NCBI RefSeq assembly: GCF_000262465.1
Contig: NZ_CM001489.1
Coordinates: 4,034,027-4,098,026 of the forward strand
Origin: Frankia sp. QA3
GTDB taxonomy: Bacteria > Actinomycetota > Actinomycetes > Frankiales > Frankiaceae
Direction: 5' to 3'
DNA length: 64,000 nt
The notes beneath the pieces were generated by a model that saw nothing but the letters and a program-made list of their open reading frames with translations, was not told the origin of the DNA and did no database searches. The translations under genes were made by a program, and so were the position numbers. This document shows, piece by piece, positions 9,119-18,295 of the stretch; positions within the stretch are counted from its first letter, which is position 1, and every line of letters begins with the position of its first letter.

Positions 9119-9207
9119 GGCCCGCGCGTACGGCACCCCGGCCGGGACGGCCGGCCATCGGACGGTCCTGGTGACGACCGGTGGACGTGACGAAAGGAGA
9201 GGCGGGC

Positions 9208-9471
9208 ATGGATTCCTGGATCGACCTGGACGCCCTGTGGAAGATCGTCGTCATCGGCCTGCTCGCCGGGGCGGGGCTGCCCGCGCTGTTCGCGATCGGG
9301 CTACGCGCGGTGAGCCTGCCGGGTCGCGACGGCGGCCCGCCAGCCGCCGAGGCCGGCGGCGACCGCATCATCGGGACGAACCCGTTGGGCATCGCCGCCG
9401 GGGCGGTGTGCTTCGCCGTGGTGCTGGCCGGGATCGGCTGGGGTATCTACTCCGTCGTCGCGGGCGCCTGA
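9208..9471 (+). CDS. Small two-helix membrane protein
   Basis: An 87-residue protein with a hydrophobic segment at about 11-33 (WKIVVIGLLAGAGLPALFAI), a short polar Gly/Pro-rich loop and a second hydrophobic segment at about 65-85. The ATG at 9208 has AAAGGAG eight bases upstream, which decides the start over the GTG at 9181. I do not recognise the family, but small membrane proteins like this are common directly after PiT transporter genes in actinobacteria, so a role with phosphate transport is inferred from context only. Confidence 0.75.
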   Translation: MDSWIDLDALWKIVVIGLLAGAGLPALFAIGLRAVSLPGRDGGPPAAEAGGDRIIGTNPLGIAAGAVCFAVVLAGIGWGIYSVVAGA

Positions 9472-9519
9472 TTGTCCGGTCTCCGGAGTTGCCCGGGAGG
9501 CGAGGGAAAGGTGAGTGGC

Positions 9520-9819
9520 GTGGCGTTGCCTCCGTTGCTGACATCGGTCATCCAGTGGCTGCGGGCCGGGTATCCCGACGGCGTCCCGGAGCGGGACTAT
9601 CTGCCGCTGTTCGCGCTGCTGCGGCGCAAGCTGACCGGGGACGAGGTGGCCGCGGTCGCCGACGTGCTGACCGCGAGCGGCGACCCCGCCTCGGCCCTGG
9701 CGATCCGCACGGCGATCGCGAACGTCACCCACGACGCCCCGCTGGAGGGCGATATCGCACGGGTCAGCGCCCGGCTCGCGGCCGGCGGATGGCCCCTGGC
9801 CACGCCGTCACGCCCGTAA
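9520..9819 (+). CDS. DUF3349-like small protein
   Basis: A 99-residue protein beginning ALPPLLTSVIQWLRAGYPDG, with a DYLPLFALLRRKL motif and a C-terminal RVSARLAAGGWPL, the pattern of the actinobacterial DUF3349 family (function unknown; the fold is all-helical). The GTG at 9520 gives the family-typical start; a second GTG at 9511 would add three residues. It follows the small membrane gene by 48 bp on the same strand. Confidence 0.8.
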   Translation: MALPPLLTSVIQWLRAGYPDGVPERDYLPLFALLRRKLTGDEVAAVADVLTASGDPASALAIRTAIANVTHDAPLEGDIARVSARLAAGGWPLATPSRP

Positions 9820-9963
9820 CCCGCCACCGAGACCTGACCCGGCCGCCCCCGCGCCAGGCACTCTCACCCACCCGGCTCGCCTGCCCCAGACACCCGAAGC
9901 CTCGCCCGGCTCGCCCTCCCCCAGGCGGCCCGTGGCCGCCGAGGGCGGGCGGGCCGCATCGCG

Positions 9964-10362
9964 TCAGCTGCCGCGGTACGTCGAATAGCCGAACGGCGCC
10001 AGCAGGAGCGGGACGTGATGGTGATCCGCCGGGTCCGCGACGTGGAACGCGATGCTCACCTCGGGGAAGAACGCCGAGCGGGCGCTGGTGTCGAAGACGA
10101 GCCGCCAGAGGCCAGGCGTGGTCAGCGGCAGGCCGCCGACCCGGCCGTCGGCATCGGTGACCGCCTCGGTGACCACGGTCCAGCCGGTGCCGGTGCCGGT
10201 GCCGGTGCCGGTCTGGCTGCCGGCCTCGGCAGCGGTCTGGCTGCCGGGCTCGGCGCTGGTGGCGCTGGCATCCGGGCCGGGTTCCCCCCGTTCGAGCCGG
10301 ACCGGCACCCCCGCGGCGGGCCGCCCCTGCGCCGTGTCCAGGACGTGTGTGGACAGCCCCAT
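9964..10362 (-). CDS. uraH: 5-hydroxyisourate hydrolase (transthyretin-like)
   Basis: A 132-residue transthyretin-related protein. STHVLDTAQGRPA at the N-terminus and the C-terminal tetrapeptide YRGS (after FGYST), together with the HHHVPLLLAPFG strand, identify 5-hydroxyisourate hydrolase, which opens the HIU ring to OHCU after urate oxidation. The usual length is about 105-115; the extra residues are an insertion of alternating Gly-Thr and Ala-Glu-Gly-Ser-Gln repeats around residues 38-60, encoded by GCCGGT-type hexamer repeats, in a surface loop. It is the last gene of the purine group, 70 bp after the allantoicase/OHCU decarboxylase fusion. Confidence 0.93.
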   Translation of the reverse strand: MGLSTHVLDTAQGRPAAGVPVRLERGEPGPDASATSAEPGSQTAAEAGSQTGTGTGTGTGWTVVTEAVTDADGRVGGLPLTTPGLWRLVFDTSARSAFFPEVSIAFHVADPADHHHVPLLLAPFGYSTYRGS

Positions 10363-10432
10363 CTGCGCCTCCCGTACAGTTCCTGGCCTGTTCCGACCGG
10401 GTCCCGGTGACCGTCCCCGGTCACCGGCCGGG

Positions 10433-11983
10433 CTACGCCCCGGTGATCAGGTGCCGGATCCGCAGGGCAGTGATCTCCGCCTGCTGGCCGGCGGCGATGC
10501 GCAGCTCCTCGTCGGGCTCGTGGGCCATCCGCTCCTGGAGCAGGGCGAGCATCTCCTCGGCACTGCGTCCCGCCGCCCGGACCAGGAAGATGTAGCCGAA
10601 GCGCTCCTCGTAGGCGGCGTTGCCCGTCACGAAGGCCGCCTTGATCTCGTCGGGGGCCTCGTCCATCGCCGCCTGCTCCCGACGGGGGGCGTCGAGGGAG
10701 ACCACCGACGCCCGCGCCGTCGTCGGCGGCGCGGGGATGCCGGTCGGGCGCTCCCCGATCCGGGGATGCGCGGTGAACGCCTCGAACCAGGCCGACTCCG
10801 GCAGCCGCCACCATTCCTGCTCGGCGGCGGGCAGCAGGGCAGCCAGGGTGCCGAACGGACGGCGGGCCACCACCGCCTCGGCCCAGTCCTCGGACTCGCA
10901 GCAGGCCAGCAGCTCCTCGCGGGCGGCGTCCAAGGAGAGTGCGTCGAACCAGCGCATGGCCAGCGCCTCGCGCCCGGTGGCCGTCGGCACGCCGGTCAGC
11001 CGCAGCCGGGCCAGGCCGCCATCGGGGATCGCATCGACACGGACGTGGGTGGCCTGGACGGGAACCTCCAGGTCGAACAGGTGCCGGGTGTTGGGCTGCA
11101 CCCGCGTGCGCGGCAGCAGCGGGACCCACTCGGTGATGGCGCTGATGTCATCGGGGTCGAGCAGGTCCGGGTAGTCCGCGGCCCACAGCTCGACGGCCCG
11201 AGGCGCGTTGCCGCGGAAGTGGCGGGTGTCGACCTCGGCCCGCACGATCAGGCCCTGCGTCGTCAGGCGGACCGCCGCCCAGTCGTGCCCGGTGCCGCGG
11301 CGGCGCCGGGTCTCCCAGCCCTCGCCCATCGCCCGGGCATCGCCGGAGGCGTTGAGGTTGTGCCGGTCGCCGTAGTGCATGTCGCTGGCGGCCACCACGA
11401 CCCCGCCCAGATAGGCGGCGGCGAGATCGGAGGTGACCCGGTCGAGCAGGCGCGGGTCTGGCACGACCGTGCCATGCACGCGCAGCCGGGCGACTCCGCC
11501 GTCAGGATGGATGGTCAGCCGCAGGTGGGTGATGCGGAGTCGGCCCGCCTCCGCCACGGGCAGGACGTTGACCGCGTCGGCGGCGATCGGCGTGCGCGGG
11601 ACCAGCTCCACCCAGTCGACGGCGTCGTCAGCGACCTCCGCGGCGGAGGGATAGCCGGCGACCGTCGCCCCGTGGATCTCGACGGCCTCCGGGGCGTTGC
11701 CGGTGAAGTGGGTGGTGTCGACGGTGATCGCGTGGGCGATGCCGGGCGCGCCGAGGCGGACGATGGCCCAGTCGGCCCCTGGCAGGTCGCGGCGGCGGCG
11801 GGTCTCCCAGCCGTCGGTCCACTGACCCCGTTCGGTGAACACGCCGGGGCGCACGATGGGCGGCTCGGGCAGCAGCATGCGCTCCGCGAACGCGAAGAAC
11901 TCGTCGTTGACGGCCACGACCGTGCCGCCGGAACGGGCTGCCGCCAGGTCGACGAGGTTGGTCAGGTCGGGCTCGTCACTCAT
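10433..11983 (-). CDS. Allantoicase-OHCU decarboxylase fusion
   Basis: A 516-residue two-enzyme protein. Residues 1 to about 340 hold both homologous halves of allantoicase (allantoate to ureidoglycolate plus urea); each half shows WETRRRR, then DWA.VRL and TTHFTGNAPEAVEI or its equivalent. Residues about 345-516 are a complete OHCU decarboxylase (OHCU to S-allantoin), with the catalytic-region motif FTAHPRIGERP and the AYEERFGYIFLVRAAGRSAE signature. The start at 11983 has AAGGA five bases upstream. The two steps are not consecutive, as allantoinase acts between them; that enzyme is encoded just upstream. No stop or frameshift is visible between the domains. Confidence 0.92.
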   Translation of the reverse strand: MSDEPDLTNLVDLAAARSGGTVVAVNDEFFAFAERMLLPEPPIVRPGVFTERGQWTDGWETRRRRDLPGADWAIVRLGAPGIAHAITVDTTHFTGNAPEAVEIHGATVAGYPSAAEVADDAVDWVELVPRTPIAADAVNVLPVAEAGRLRITHLRLTIHPDGGVARLRVHGTVVPDPRLLDRVTSDLAAAYLGGVVVAASDMHYGDRHNLNASGDARAMGEGWETRRRRGTGHDWAAVRLTTQGLIVRAEVDTRHFRGNAPRAVELWAADYPDLLDPDDISAITEWVPLLPRTRVQPNTRHLFDLEVPVQATHVRVDAIPDGGLARLRLTGVPTATGREALAMRWFDALSLDAAREELLACCESEDWAEAVVARRPFGTLAALLPAAEQEWWRLPESAWFEAFTAHPRIGERPTGIPAPPTTARASVVSLDAPRREQAAMDEAPDEIKAAFVTGNAAYEERFGYIFLVRAAGRSAEEMLALLQERMAHEPDEELRIAAGQQAEITALRIRHLITGA

Positions 11984-12121
11984 CAGGATCCTTCTCTCGG
12001 GTCGAGCGGTGTGCCCGCGGCGACCGGCTGCTCCGCGGCTGGTCGGGCCGGCTGCCGGGCAGCCGCCGGGGGTGGCGGCGAGGGTGGCGGCGGGCCCTGC
12101 GGGACAGGCTGGGTCAGCGCG

Positions 12122-12136
12122 TTTGCGGGACGCAAA
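12122..12136. promoter_or_regulatory. Palindromic site upstream of the fusion gene
   Basis: TTTGCG (12122-12127) and CGCAAA (12131-12136) are perfect inverted repeats around GGA, within the 288-bp gap between the allantoinase and fusion genes. A second inverted pair, GGGACG and CGTCCC, overlaps it. It could be an operator for a local purine regulator, meaning the fusion gene and uraH may have their own promoter. Confidence 0.4.
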
Positions 12137-12271
12137 GGGTACGTCCCGTCGACGCCTGCTGCTGGTCCAGGTCGGCATCCCGGGGCCGGTCCGAGGTCCC
12201 CCATCCGCACCAGCCGCCGACGTGGCCCCCGGCCGCGGAAGGTCCTGACCCGACCGGGCGATGCGGCCACC

Positions 12272-13642
12272 TCACCTTGCCAGCAGGCGTCCCCGCGGCG
12301 GACGGTCACCGTCCACACGCACCCCCCGCAGATAGGTTGCCTGGACGACTCCGTCGAGGCTGCGTCCAGCGTAGGGGGTGAGCGGGTGGCGGTGCCGCAA
12401 CATGGACGGCTCAACCAGGAAGGACGCATCCGGATCGAAGACGATGAGGTCGGCGTCCGCACCGACGGCGAGCCGGCCCTTGCCGCGCAGCCCGGCGAGA
12501 TCCGCGGGGCCCGCGCACATCCAGCCGACCACGTCGGCAAGGGTATGCCCCCGGGCGCGGGCCTGGGTCCACACCGCGGGTAGCCCGATCTGCACAGACG
12601 CGATGCCGCCCCAGGCGGCCGCGAAGTCGCCGCTGTCGATGTGCTTGACCTCGGGGGTCGACGGCGAGTGGTCGCTGACGATCCCGGTGAGCAATCCCGC
12701 CGACATCGCGTCCCACAACCGGTCCAGGTTCGTCCTGCCCCGAATGGGCGGCGCGCACTTGAACACGGTGGCCCCTTCGGGGACCTCCTCCGCGGTGAAC
12801 GTCAAATAGTGCGGGCAGGTCTCGGCGGTCAGCGACAGCCCCTCCCCCCGGGCGGCGGCGATCTCGTCGAGGGCGTCGGCGGCGGACAGGTGCAGGACGT
12901 GCAGCCGGGCACCCGTCGCCGCGGACAGCGCCGCCAGCCCCGCTACCGCCTGTGTCTCCGCCGCCGCGGGCCGCGAGGCCAGCCAGCTCGCGAACGCCCG
13001 CCCGGCCACCGGCGGCGCCGCCTCGAGGACCGCGGGCGACTCTGCGTGCACGACCGTGAGGGCGCCCATCCGGGCGGTGTGCCGGGCGGCGGCGGCCAGT
13101 ACCTCCATCGAGACGTGCGGGAACTCCTCGACCCCCGACGGGGCCAGGAACGCCTTGAAGCCGAAGACACCGGCGTCGTGCAGGGCAGCCAGATCGGCGA
13201 GGTTGCGGGTGTCGGCGCCGATGATGCCGCCCCAGAACCCGACGTCAACAGCGATCTGCCCGTCGGCAACCGCCCGCTTGGCCGTCAGCGCCGCGAGGGA
13301 GGTCGTCGGCGGGATCGAGTTCAACGGCATGTCGATGATCGTGGTGACGCCACCCGCCGCCGCAGCGCGGGTGGCGGTCGCGAAGCCCTCCCACTCGGTC
13401 CGGCCCGGCTCGTTGACATGCACGTGGCTGTCGACCACACCGGGTAGCAACGCCAGGTCGCCGAGGTCGGTGACCAGGGCGTCCGCCGGCACCTCGGTGG
13501 GCTCGGTGATCGCGGTGATCCGACCGTCGGCGAGGTGCACCGCCGCCGGCCGCTCGCCGTCGGGCAGGGCCACCCGGCGGGACCGCAGCACCTGCGGGCG
13601 CTCCGGCAGGCGCGCCGGCGCGCCCGGGGGAAAGTCACTCAT
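12272..13642 (-). CDS. allB: Allantoinase
   Basis: A 456-residue cyclic amidohydrolase that opens the hydantoin ring of allantoin to allantoate. Motifs in order: VDSHVHVNEPGRTEWEGF (HxH and the allantoinase-typical NEPGRTEWEG), GFKAFLAPSGVEEFP (carboxylated Lys), VHAESP, LHVLHLSAADAL, and GIVSDHSPSTPEVK (catalytic Asp). The length is standard. Its start overlaps the xanthine dehydrogenase large-subunit stop by four bases, so it is co-translated with the upstream purine oxidation genes. Confidence 0.96.
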   Translation of the reverse strand: MSDFPPGAPARLPERPQVLRSRRVALPDGERPAAVHLADGRITAITEPTEVPADALVTDLGDLALLPGVVDSHVHVNEPGRTEWEGFATATRAAAAGGVTTIIDMPLNSIPPTTSLAALTAKRAVADGQIAVDVGFWGGIIGADTRNLADLAALHDAGVFGFKAFLAPSGVEEFPHVSMEVLAAAARHTARMGALTVVHAESPAVLEAAPPVAGRAFASWLASRPAAAETQAVAGLAALSAATGARLHVLHLSAADALDEIAAARGEGLSLTAETCPHYLTFTAEEVPEGATVFKCAPPIRGRTNLDRLWDAMSAGLLTGIVSDHSPSTPEVKHIDSGDFAAAWGGIASVQIGLPAVWTQARARGHTLADVVGWMCAGPADLAGLRGKGRLAVGADADLIVFDPDASFLVEPSMLRHRHPLTPYAGRSLDGVVQATYLRGVRVDGDRPPRGRLLAR

Positions 13643-15978
13643 GCCGTCGAAGCATCTCCAGCCGTGTGGACGTCGGCGCGGGTGGGGAGATCGACGAGGT
13701 CCTGCGGGCGCACCGGGACCCGCCGCAGGTCCCGCCCGACCGCCGCCCGGATGGCAGCGACGATCGCGGGGGCGGCGGTGCAGGTCGGCGCCTCCCCGAC
13801 GCCCTTCACCCCGTAGGGCGCGTCGGGCTGAGGCTCGGTGACGGCGACGAAGTCCAGGTCGGGGACGTCGGCGATGGTCGGCAGCAGGTAGTCGTGGAAG
13901 TTCGGGTTGGTCACCACCCCGTCGACGGTGACCAGCTCCTCCATCAGGGCAAGACCCAACCCCTGGGCGGTGCCCCCCTCGACCTGCCCACGCAGGGACA
14001 GGGGGTTGAGCACGGTGCCGCAGTCCTGGGCCAGCGCCATCGACACGACCCGGACCAGGCCGAGGTCGATGTCCACGTCGACGACCGCGCGGTGGGCCGC
14101 GCCGGCGAACGCCACGTGCGGATCGCCCTGACCGTCGGCGCCCAGCGCGGTCGTCCGCCGGTGGTGGAAGGTGTAGTCGGCCTCGATCGGGCCCTCGGCC
14201 AACGCGTCGGCGAGGCGCACGCGCAGCCCGGCCTCCACGCCGACGATCTCCCCTGCGGCGATCCGCAGGGTGCGCCGGGGGGCCTCGACGACCTCGGCCG
14301 GGAGCCCTGCGGCCCGCGCGACCCGGGCGAGCAGCCGGTCGGCGACCGCGACGCAGGCGCCGCGCACCGCGCCGCCGCTCATCCAGGTCTGGCGGGAGGC
14401 GCTGGTGGAGCCGGCGCTGCCGACCGCGGTGTCCGCGGGTGCCAGGTCGACCTGCTCGACGCCGAGCTCGGTGCGGGCGATCTGCCCGGCGATGGTGACG
14501 AATCCCTGGCCGACCTCGGCGCAGGCGCTGTGCACCCGGACCCGCGGCGTGCCGTCATCGGTCAGGTCCAGCCGGACGCGGGCGGCCGAGGAGTCGTCCA
14601 TGCCCTCCGAGAAGAGCAGGTTCTTGTAGGCCAGGGCGTAGCCGACGCCGCGGCGCACCCGGCCCGGTTCCGCCGCGGCGGGCAGGCCACCGGGCCGGGC
14701 GAGGCCGGTGACGTCCGCGGCCGGCGGTGGGGGCAGTGGGCGGGCGGCGACGAGCTGAATGAGCTCCCGCGCCGGCAGCGGGGCGCCGAGTACCTGCCCG
14801 GTGGGCAGGACATCCCCCGGTCGGACGGCGTTACGGGCCCGCAGCTCGACGGGATCCAGGCCGAGCGCGTCCGCCAACCGGTCCATCTGGGCCTCGTGGC
14901 CGATGGTCACCTGGGGCACGCCGAAACCCCGCATGGCCCCGCAGGGCGGGTTGTTGGTCCGCACAACCACCCCGTGCAGCCGGGCGTGGGGAACCCGGTA
15001 GGGGCCGGCGGCGTGGGTGACCGCGTTCGCGAGCACCGCGGGGGACGACGACGCGTAGGCACCGCCGTCCATGACCAGACGGGCCTGGACGCTGACGAGC
15101 TCGCCGTCGGCGGTCGCGGTGTGCCGGAACCACATCCGGGCGGGATGGCGGTGCGGATGGCCCAGGAAGGACTCGACCCGGTCGTAGGCGATCCGCACCG
15201 GCGCACCCGCCGCGCGGGCCAGCAGCGCGCCGTGGATCTGGACGGTGACGTCCTCGCGCCCCCCGAACGCACCCCCCACGCCCGCCAGGGTGAGGCGGAC
15301 GAGGTTCTCCGGGATGCCCAGACAGGCGGCGAGCTGCTCGCGGTCCGAGTGCAGCCACTGGGTCGCGACGCGCAGGTCCACGCCGCCGTCGGCCGCCGGG
15401 CTCACCAGGGCCGCCTCCGGTGCCAGGAACGCCTGGTCCTGCATACCGACCACATAGTGGTCCTCGACGACCACGGGACCGTCGACCCCGGGCTCGCCGT
15501 GCCGGATGTCGATCTCGCGGAAGAGGTTGCCGGCGGGGTGCAGCGGCTCCGCGTCCGCGGCCAACACCCGCTCCGGGTCGGTCGAGGGACGCAGTGGCTC
15601 GTAGTCCACCTCGATCGCGGCGAGCGCGCGGCGGGCGGTCGCGGCGTCGACCGCGGCCACGGCGGCGACCGGTTCACCGGCGTAGCGCACCTCGGTGGCG
15701 GCGAAGACCGGCTGGTCGGCGACGATCAGCCCGTAGGTGGCCACGCCCGGCACGTCGGCGGCCGTGACCACGGCGGCCACGCCGGGCAGGCGGCGGGCCG
15801 CGGCGGTGTCGATCCGCCCGATCCGGGCCCGCGGGTGCGGCGAGCGCAGCGTGCGCGCCTGCAGCATCCCCGGCACCCGCAGGTCACCGGCGTACGGGAA
15901 CGCTCCGCTCACCTTGTCTGGTCCGTCCGGGCGACGCACCGACCGCCCGATCCCACCGCTCACGACCTCACCCCCCAT
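13639..15978 (-). CDS. Xanthine dehydrogenase, molybdopterin subunit
   Basis: A 779-residue molybdenum hydroxylase large subunit. Visible features: the N-terminal GRSVRRPDGPDKVSGAFPYA domain, QDQAFLAPEAAL with the Moco-interacting Gln, GVGGAFGGRED, MRGFGVPQ, CAEVGQGF and the C-terminal GVKGVGEAP containing the catalytic Glu. It oxidises hypoxanthine and xanthine to urate with the FeS and FAD subunits. It overlaps the FeS-subunit gene by 11 bases and the allantoinase gene by 4. Equivalent to PucD of Bacillus or the XdhA/B large subunit elsewhere; substrate assignment rests on the allantoin gene context, since related hydroxylases act on other compounds. Confidence 0.92.
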   Translation of the reverse strand: MGGEVVSGGIGRSVRRPDGPDKVSGAFPYAGDLRVPGMLQARTLRSPHPRARIGRIDTAAARRLPGVAAVVTAADVPGVATYGLIVADQPVFAATEVRYAGEPVAAVAAVDAATARRALAAIEVDYEPLRPSTDPERVLAADAEPLHPAGNLFREIDIRHGEPGVDGPVVVEDHYVVGMQDQAFLAPEAALVSPAADGGVDLRVATQWLHSDREQLAACLGIPENLVRLTLAGVGGAFGGREDVTVQIHGALLARAAGAPVRIAYDRVESFLGHPHRHPARMWFRHTATADGELVSVQARLVMDGGAYASSSPAVLANAVTHAAGPYRVPHARLHGVVVRTNNPPCGAMRGFGVPQVTIGHEAQMDRLADALGLDPVELRARNAVRPGDVLPTGQVLGAPLPARELIQLVAARPLPPPPAADVTGLARPGGLPAAAEPGRVRRGVGYALAYKNLLFSEGMDDSSAARVRLDLTDDGTPRVRVHSACAEVGQGFVTIAGQIARTELGVEQVDLAPADTAVGSAGSTSASRQTWMSGGAVRGACVAVADRLLARVARAAGLPAEVVEAPRRTLRIAAGEIVGVEAGLRVRLADALAEGPIEADYTFHHRRTTALGADGQGDPHVAFAGAAHRAVVDVDIDLGLVRVVSMALAQDCGTVLNPLSLRGQVEGGTAQGLGLALMEELVTVDGVVTNPNFHDYLLPTIADVPDLDFVAVTEPQPDAPYGVKGVGEAPTCTAAPAIVAAIRAAVGRDLRRVPVRPQDLVDLPTRADVHTAGDASTA

Positions 15979-16639
15979 CCGGGCGACTCGGAGCGTCCCC
16001 AGGTGTCGGAGTGTCCCCCGGCGGGAGGATGCCTCGCTCCGCCTGGACCGCCCGCACGGCGGCGACGATGCGGCCGTAGCCGGTGCACCGGCAGATGTTG
16101 CCGGCCAGTGCCTCGCGGATCTCCTCCTCGTCGGCGTCCGGGTGGCGGGTGAGCAGATCCGTCACAGCGACCACGAAGCCGGGAGTGCAGAAGCCACACT
16201 GCACCGCCCCCTCGGCAAGGAACATCGCCCGCACCGCCCGGGTCAGCCCCGAACCACCCAACCCGGCGACGGTGACCACCCGGGAGCCGTCGGCGTCCGC
16301 GGCGAGGACCGTGCAGGACGCCGCAAGCCGGCCGTCGAGCAGCACCGAGCAGGCCCCACACCGGCCCTGCTCGCAGGCATCCTTCACCGCCGTCACTCCA
16401 AGCACGTCCCGCAACACGGTGAGCAGCGAATCCCCGATCCAGGCACCGCTGACCGTGCGCAGGAAGCCGTCGACGTGCAGGCGGTAGCTCTCGCCGCCGC
16501 CCGCGCCGTCCGTCTCGGCCTCCCCTCGGCCGGTACCGTCCGTTCCCGCCTTCTCCCGGCCCGTGCCGTCCACGCCGGCGTCTCCACGGTCCGTGCCGCC
16601 CGCCGCCGCGTCGAGGCCGTCCGCGGACACGGCGGTCAC
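15968..16639 (-). CDS. Xanthine dehydrogenase, [2Fe-2S] subunit
   Basis: A 223-residue iron-sulfur subunit. CEQGRCGACSVLLDG plus a following Cys is the plant-ferredoxin-type cluster; CGFCTPG and NICRCTGY are the second, buried [2Fe-2S] cluster. It passes electrons from the molybdenum centre to FAD. Family members are about 160-170 residues; the first 50 residues here are a hydrophilic extension with repeated TDGTGR-type motifs and probably disordered. Its start overlaps the FAD-subunit stop by four bases. Confidence 0.94.
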   Translation of the reverse strand: MTAVSADGLDAAAGGTDRGDAGVDGTGREKAGTDGTGRGEAETDGAGGGESYRLHVDGFLRTVSGAWIGDSLLTVLRDVLGVTAVKDACEQGRCGACSVLLDGRLAASCTVLAADADGSRVVTVAGLGGSGLTRAVRAMFLAEGAVQCGFCTPGFVVAVTDLLTRHPDADEEEIREALAGNICRCTGYGRIVAAVRAVQAERGILPPGDTPTPGDAPSRPDGG

Positions 16640-17556
16640 GGCTGCCCGCCGGCGGCGGAGCCCCGCGCGGGTTCGCCGACCGGGGGCGCGGTCAAGTGCA
16701 GGCAGCGGGCGAACGCCCGGCCGGCGAGCACCCCCGCCGCGTGCCAGCGGTACTCCGCCGACCCCCGCGGCCCCGCGGGCAGCGCCGGACTGACCCGCGC
16801 GGCCGCCTCGACGACCAGGTCACCGAAGCGCCGGGCCGCCGAGGAGGACACCGTCCCGGTCGACCAGTCGACCTCGTCGCGTGCGTACCGCTCGGCCTCC
16901 CCCATCCGGACCGGTAACAGGCCGACTCCCCCGATCGCACAGGTCAGCCGGTGGCGCACCCGGTCCACCAGGACCGCACACGAGACCACTGCGGGATACG
17001 CGGCCTGCCGCCCACCGATCTTGAGGTAGACCTGCGGGCCGCCCGGACGGGCCAGTCGCACCGCGGTGACGAGGGCATCCGGGGCCAGCCCGTCGGCGAG
17101 GAAGCGCGGCAGCGGCATCCGCTCCGGTCCTCGGGGCGAGACGGTGAGCACCTCCGCGTCGGCGGCGGTCAGGAAGGTGAGCAGGTCACCGCCGGGCCGC
17201 GCCGAGCCCAGCGCGCCGCCGACCGTGCCGGTGTTGCGGATCTGCACGGAGCCGACCACCCGGGCGGCCCGCGCCAGGCCCGGAGAGAGCGACCAGCCGT
17301 CCAGGTCCGTGTAGGTCACCCCCGCGCCGATGGTCAGGCTGTCCGCCCCGGCGCCGCGGACCCGTAGTTCAAGCACCCGGCGCAGGGCGACGACCGTCTC
17401 CGCCGAGCGCTCCCCGGACCGCAGCGCGGGGACCAGATCGGTGCCACCGCCCAGCAACGCCACCGCGGTGCCGGACTCGTGCGCGGCGGCGAGCATCTCC
17501 ACCGCCTCACCGACCGTGCGTGGCCGGAACATCGCGGACGACTTCCCGCCCGCCAT
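16636..17556 (-). CDS. Xanthine dehydrogenase, FAD subunit
   Basis: A protein of about 306 residues with the FAD-binding motifs LLGGGTDLVPALRSG and QIRNTGTVGGALGSA and PGGDLL, followed by the CO-dehydrogenase flavoprotein C-terminal domain. It accepts electrons from the FeS subunit and passes them to NAD or another acceptor. The start is uncertain: ATG at 17556 has a GGGAG about 11 bases upstream; ATG at 17532 gives the family-typical MFRPRT beginning; an in-frame GTG at 17619 would add a hydrophobic segment that I think is not translated. It heads the purine operon, and its upstream region faces the Rieske gene. Confidence 0.9.
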   Translation of the reverse strand: MAGGKSSAMFRPRTVGEAVEMLAAAHESGTAVALLGGGTDLVPALRSGERSAETVVALRRVLELRVRGAGADSLTIGAGVTYTDLDGWSLSPGLARAARVVGSVQIRNTGTVGGALGSARPGGDLLTFLTAADAEVLTVSPRGPERMPLPRFLADGLAPDALVTAVRLARPGGPQVYLKIGGRQAAYPAVVSCAVLVDRVRHRLTCAIGGVGLLPVRMGEAERYARDEVDWSTGTVSSSAARRFGDLVVEAAARVSPALPAGPRGSAEYRWHAAGVLAGRAFARCLHLTAPPVGEPARGSAAGGQP

Positions 17557-18295
17557 CACAATGACCACTCCCACGGGGACCGCTGCTGCCAGAAGCACAC
17601 CGGCAAGGACCGCGCCCACCAGGAACGCCCCCGCCGGGCCATGGACCGCACCCCCCCGACCGGACCCGCGGCGGGGAATCCGGGGGGGCTCGACGGGCGG
17701 GGCCGACCGGCGAGCCGAGGGGCAGCGGGGCAGGCGGACGAACAGTGCATGGCAACCGACCCTAGAGGCGGAAAGTTACAATGATGTTCGGCCAGTCGGA
17801 CGCTCCGTGAGCCTGCCCGATCGGGCCAGAGAGCCGGTGCGCCCCGTCTCACCCGCCGCCTCGCAGCACCCCACCGGCCTGGACCATCACCAGCCATCCA
17901 ACAGGCCGTTACCGAGTGTTACATACATGACGCCGAGTCGAAACACGGAGTTGTTTTGCTCGAGACAATAAGGGACCTTTGTCCTCTCTGCGCCCAGAGC
18001 ACGCGTTTCTTGGCCTTTCATCACGTGTCATAGCGGGACTGATGAGCAGCGCGACGGCCATGGCCCGCCGGGACCACGCACCACACGAGTCGGCCCTTTC
18101 CGCCGGGATGGCGCCGGCACCGGAATGCGCGGCCGCCGCGTGCGCCGCCGCGAGCAGTTCCGCCCGGATGATGGTCCACTTGGATGATGGGCCGCCCGGC
18201 GGATGGTTCCGGCCAGATCGTGGGGTCCGAACGCGCCATCACACCGGCCGGCGGCCGGATCGCCGTCGGCGGCACGCGACCGAGCTGAGGTGGGC
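17557..18295. other. Divergent control region, xanthine dehydrogenase/Rieske (739 bp)
   Basis: No supportable gene. It must hold the promoters of the minus-strand purine operon and the plus-strand Rieske gene. The part around 17890-17990 is clearly A/T-richer than its surroundings and contains two GTTAC direct repeats (in GTTACCGAGTGTTACATAC) and TTGT (17951-17954) and ACAA (17965-17968) arms flanking CTCGAG; these are candidate promoter or operator elements. Confidence 0.45.

Noticed and set aside
17557..17619. Hydrophobic N-terminal extension of the xanthine dehydrogenase FAD subunit as a membrane anchor
   Set aside because: Needs a GTG at 17619 with no ribosome site; the family starts at the MFRPRT motif, so this is probably untranslated.
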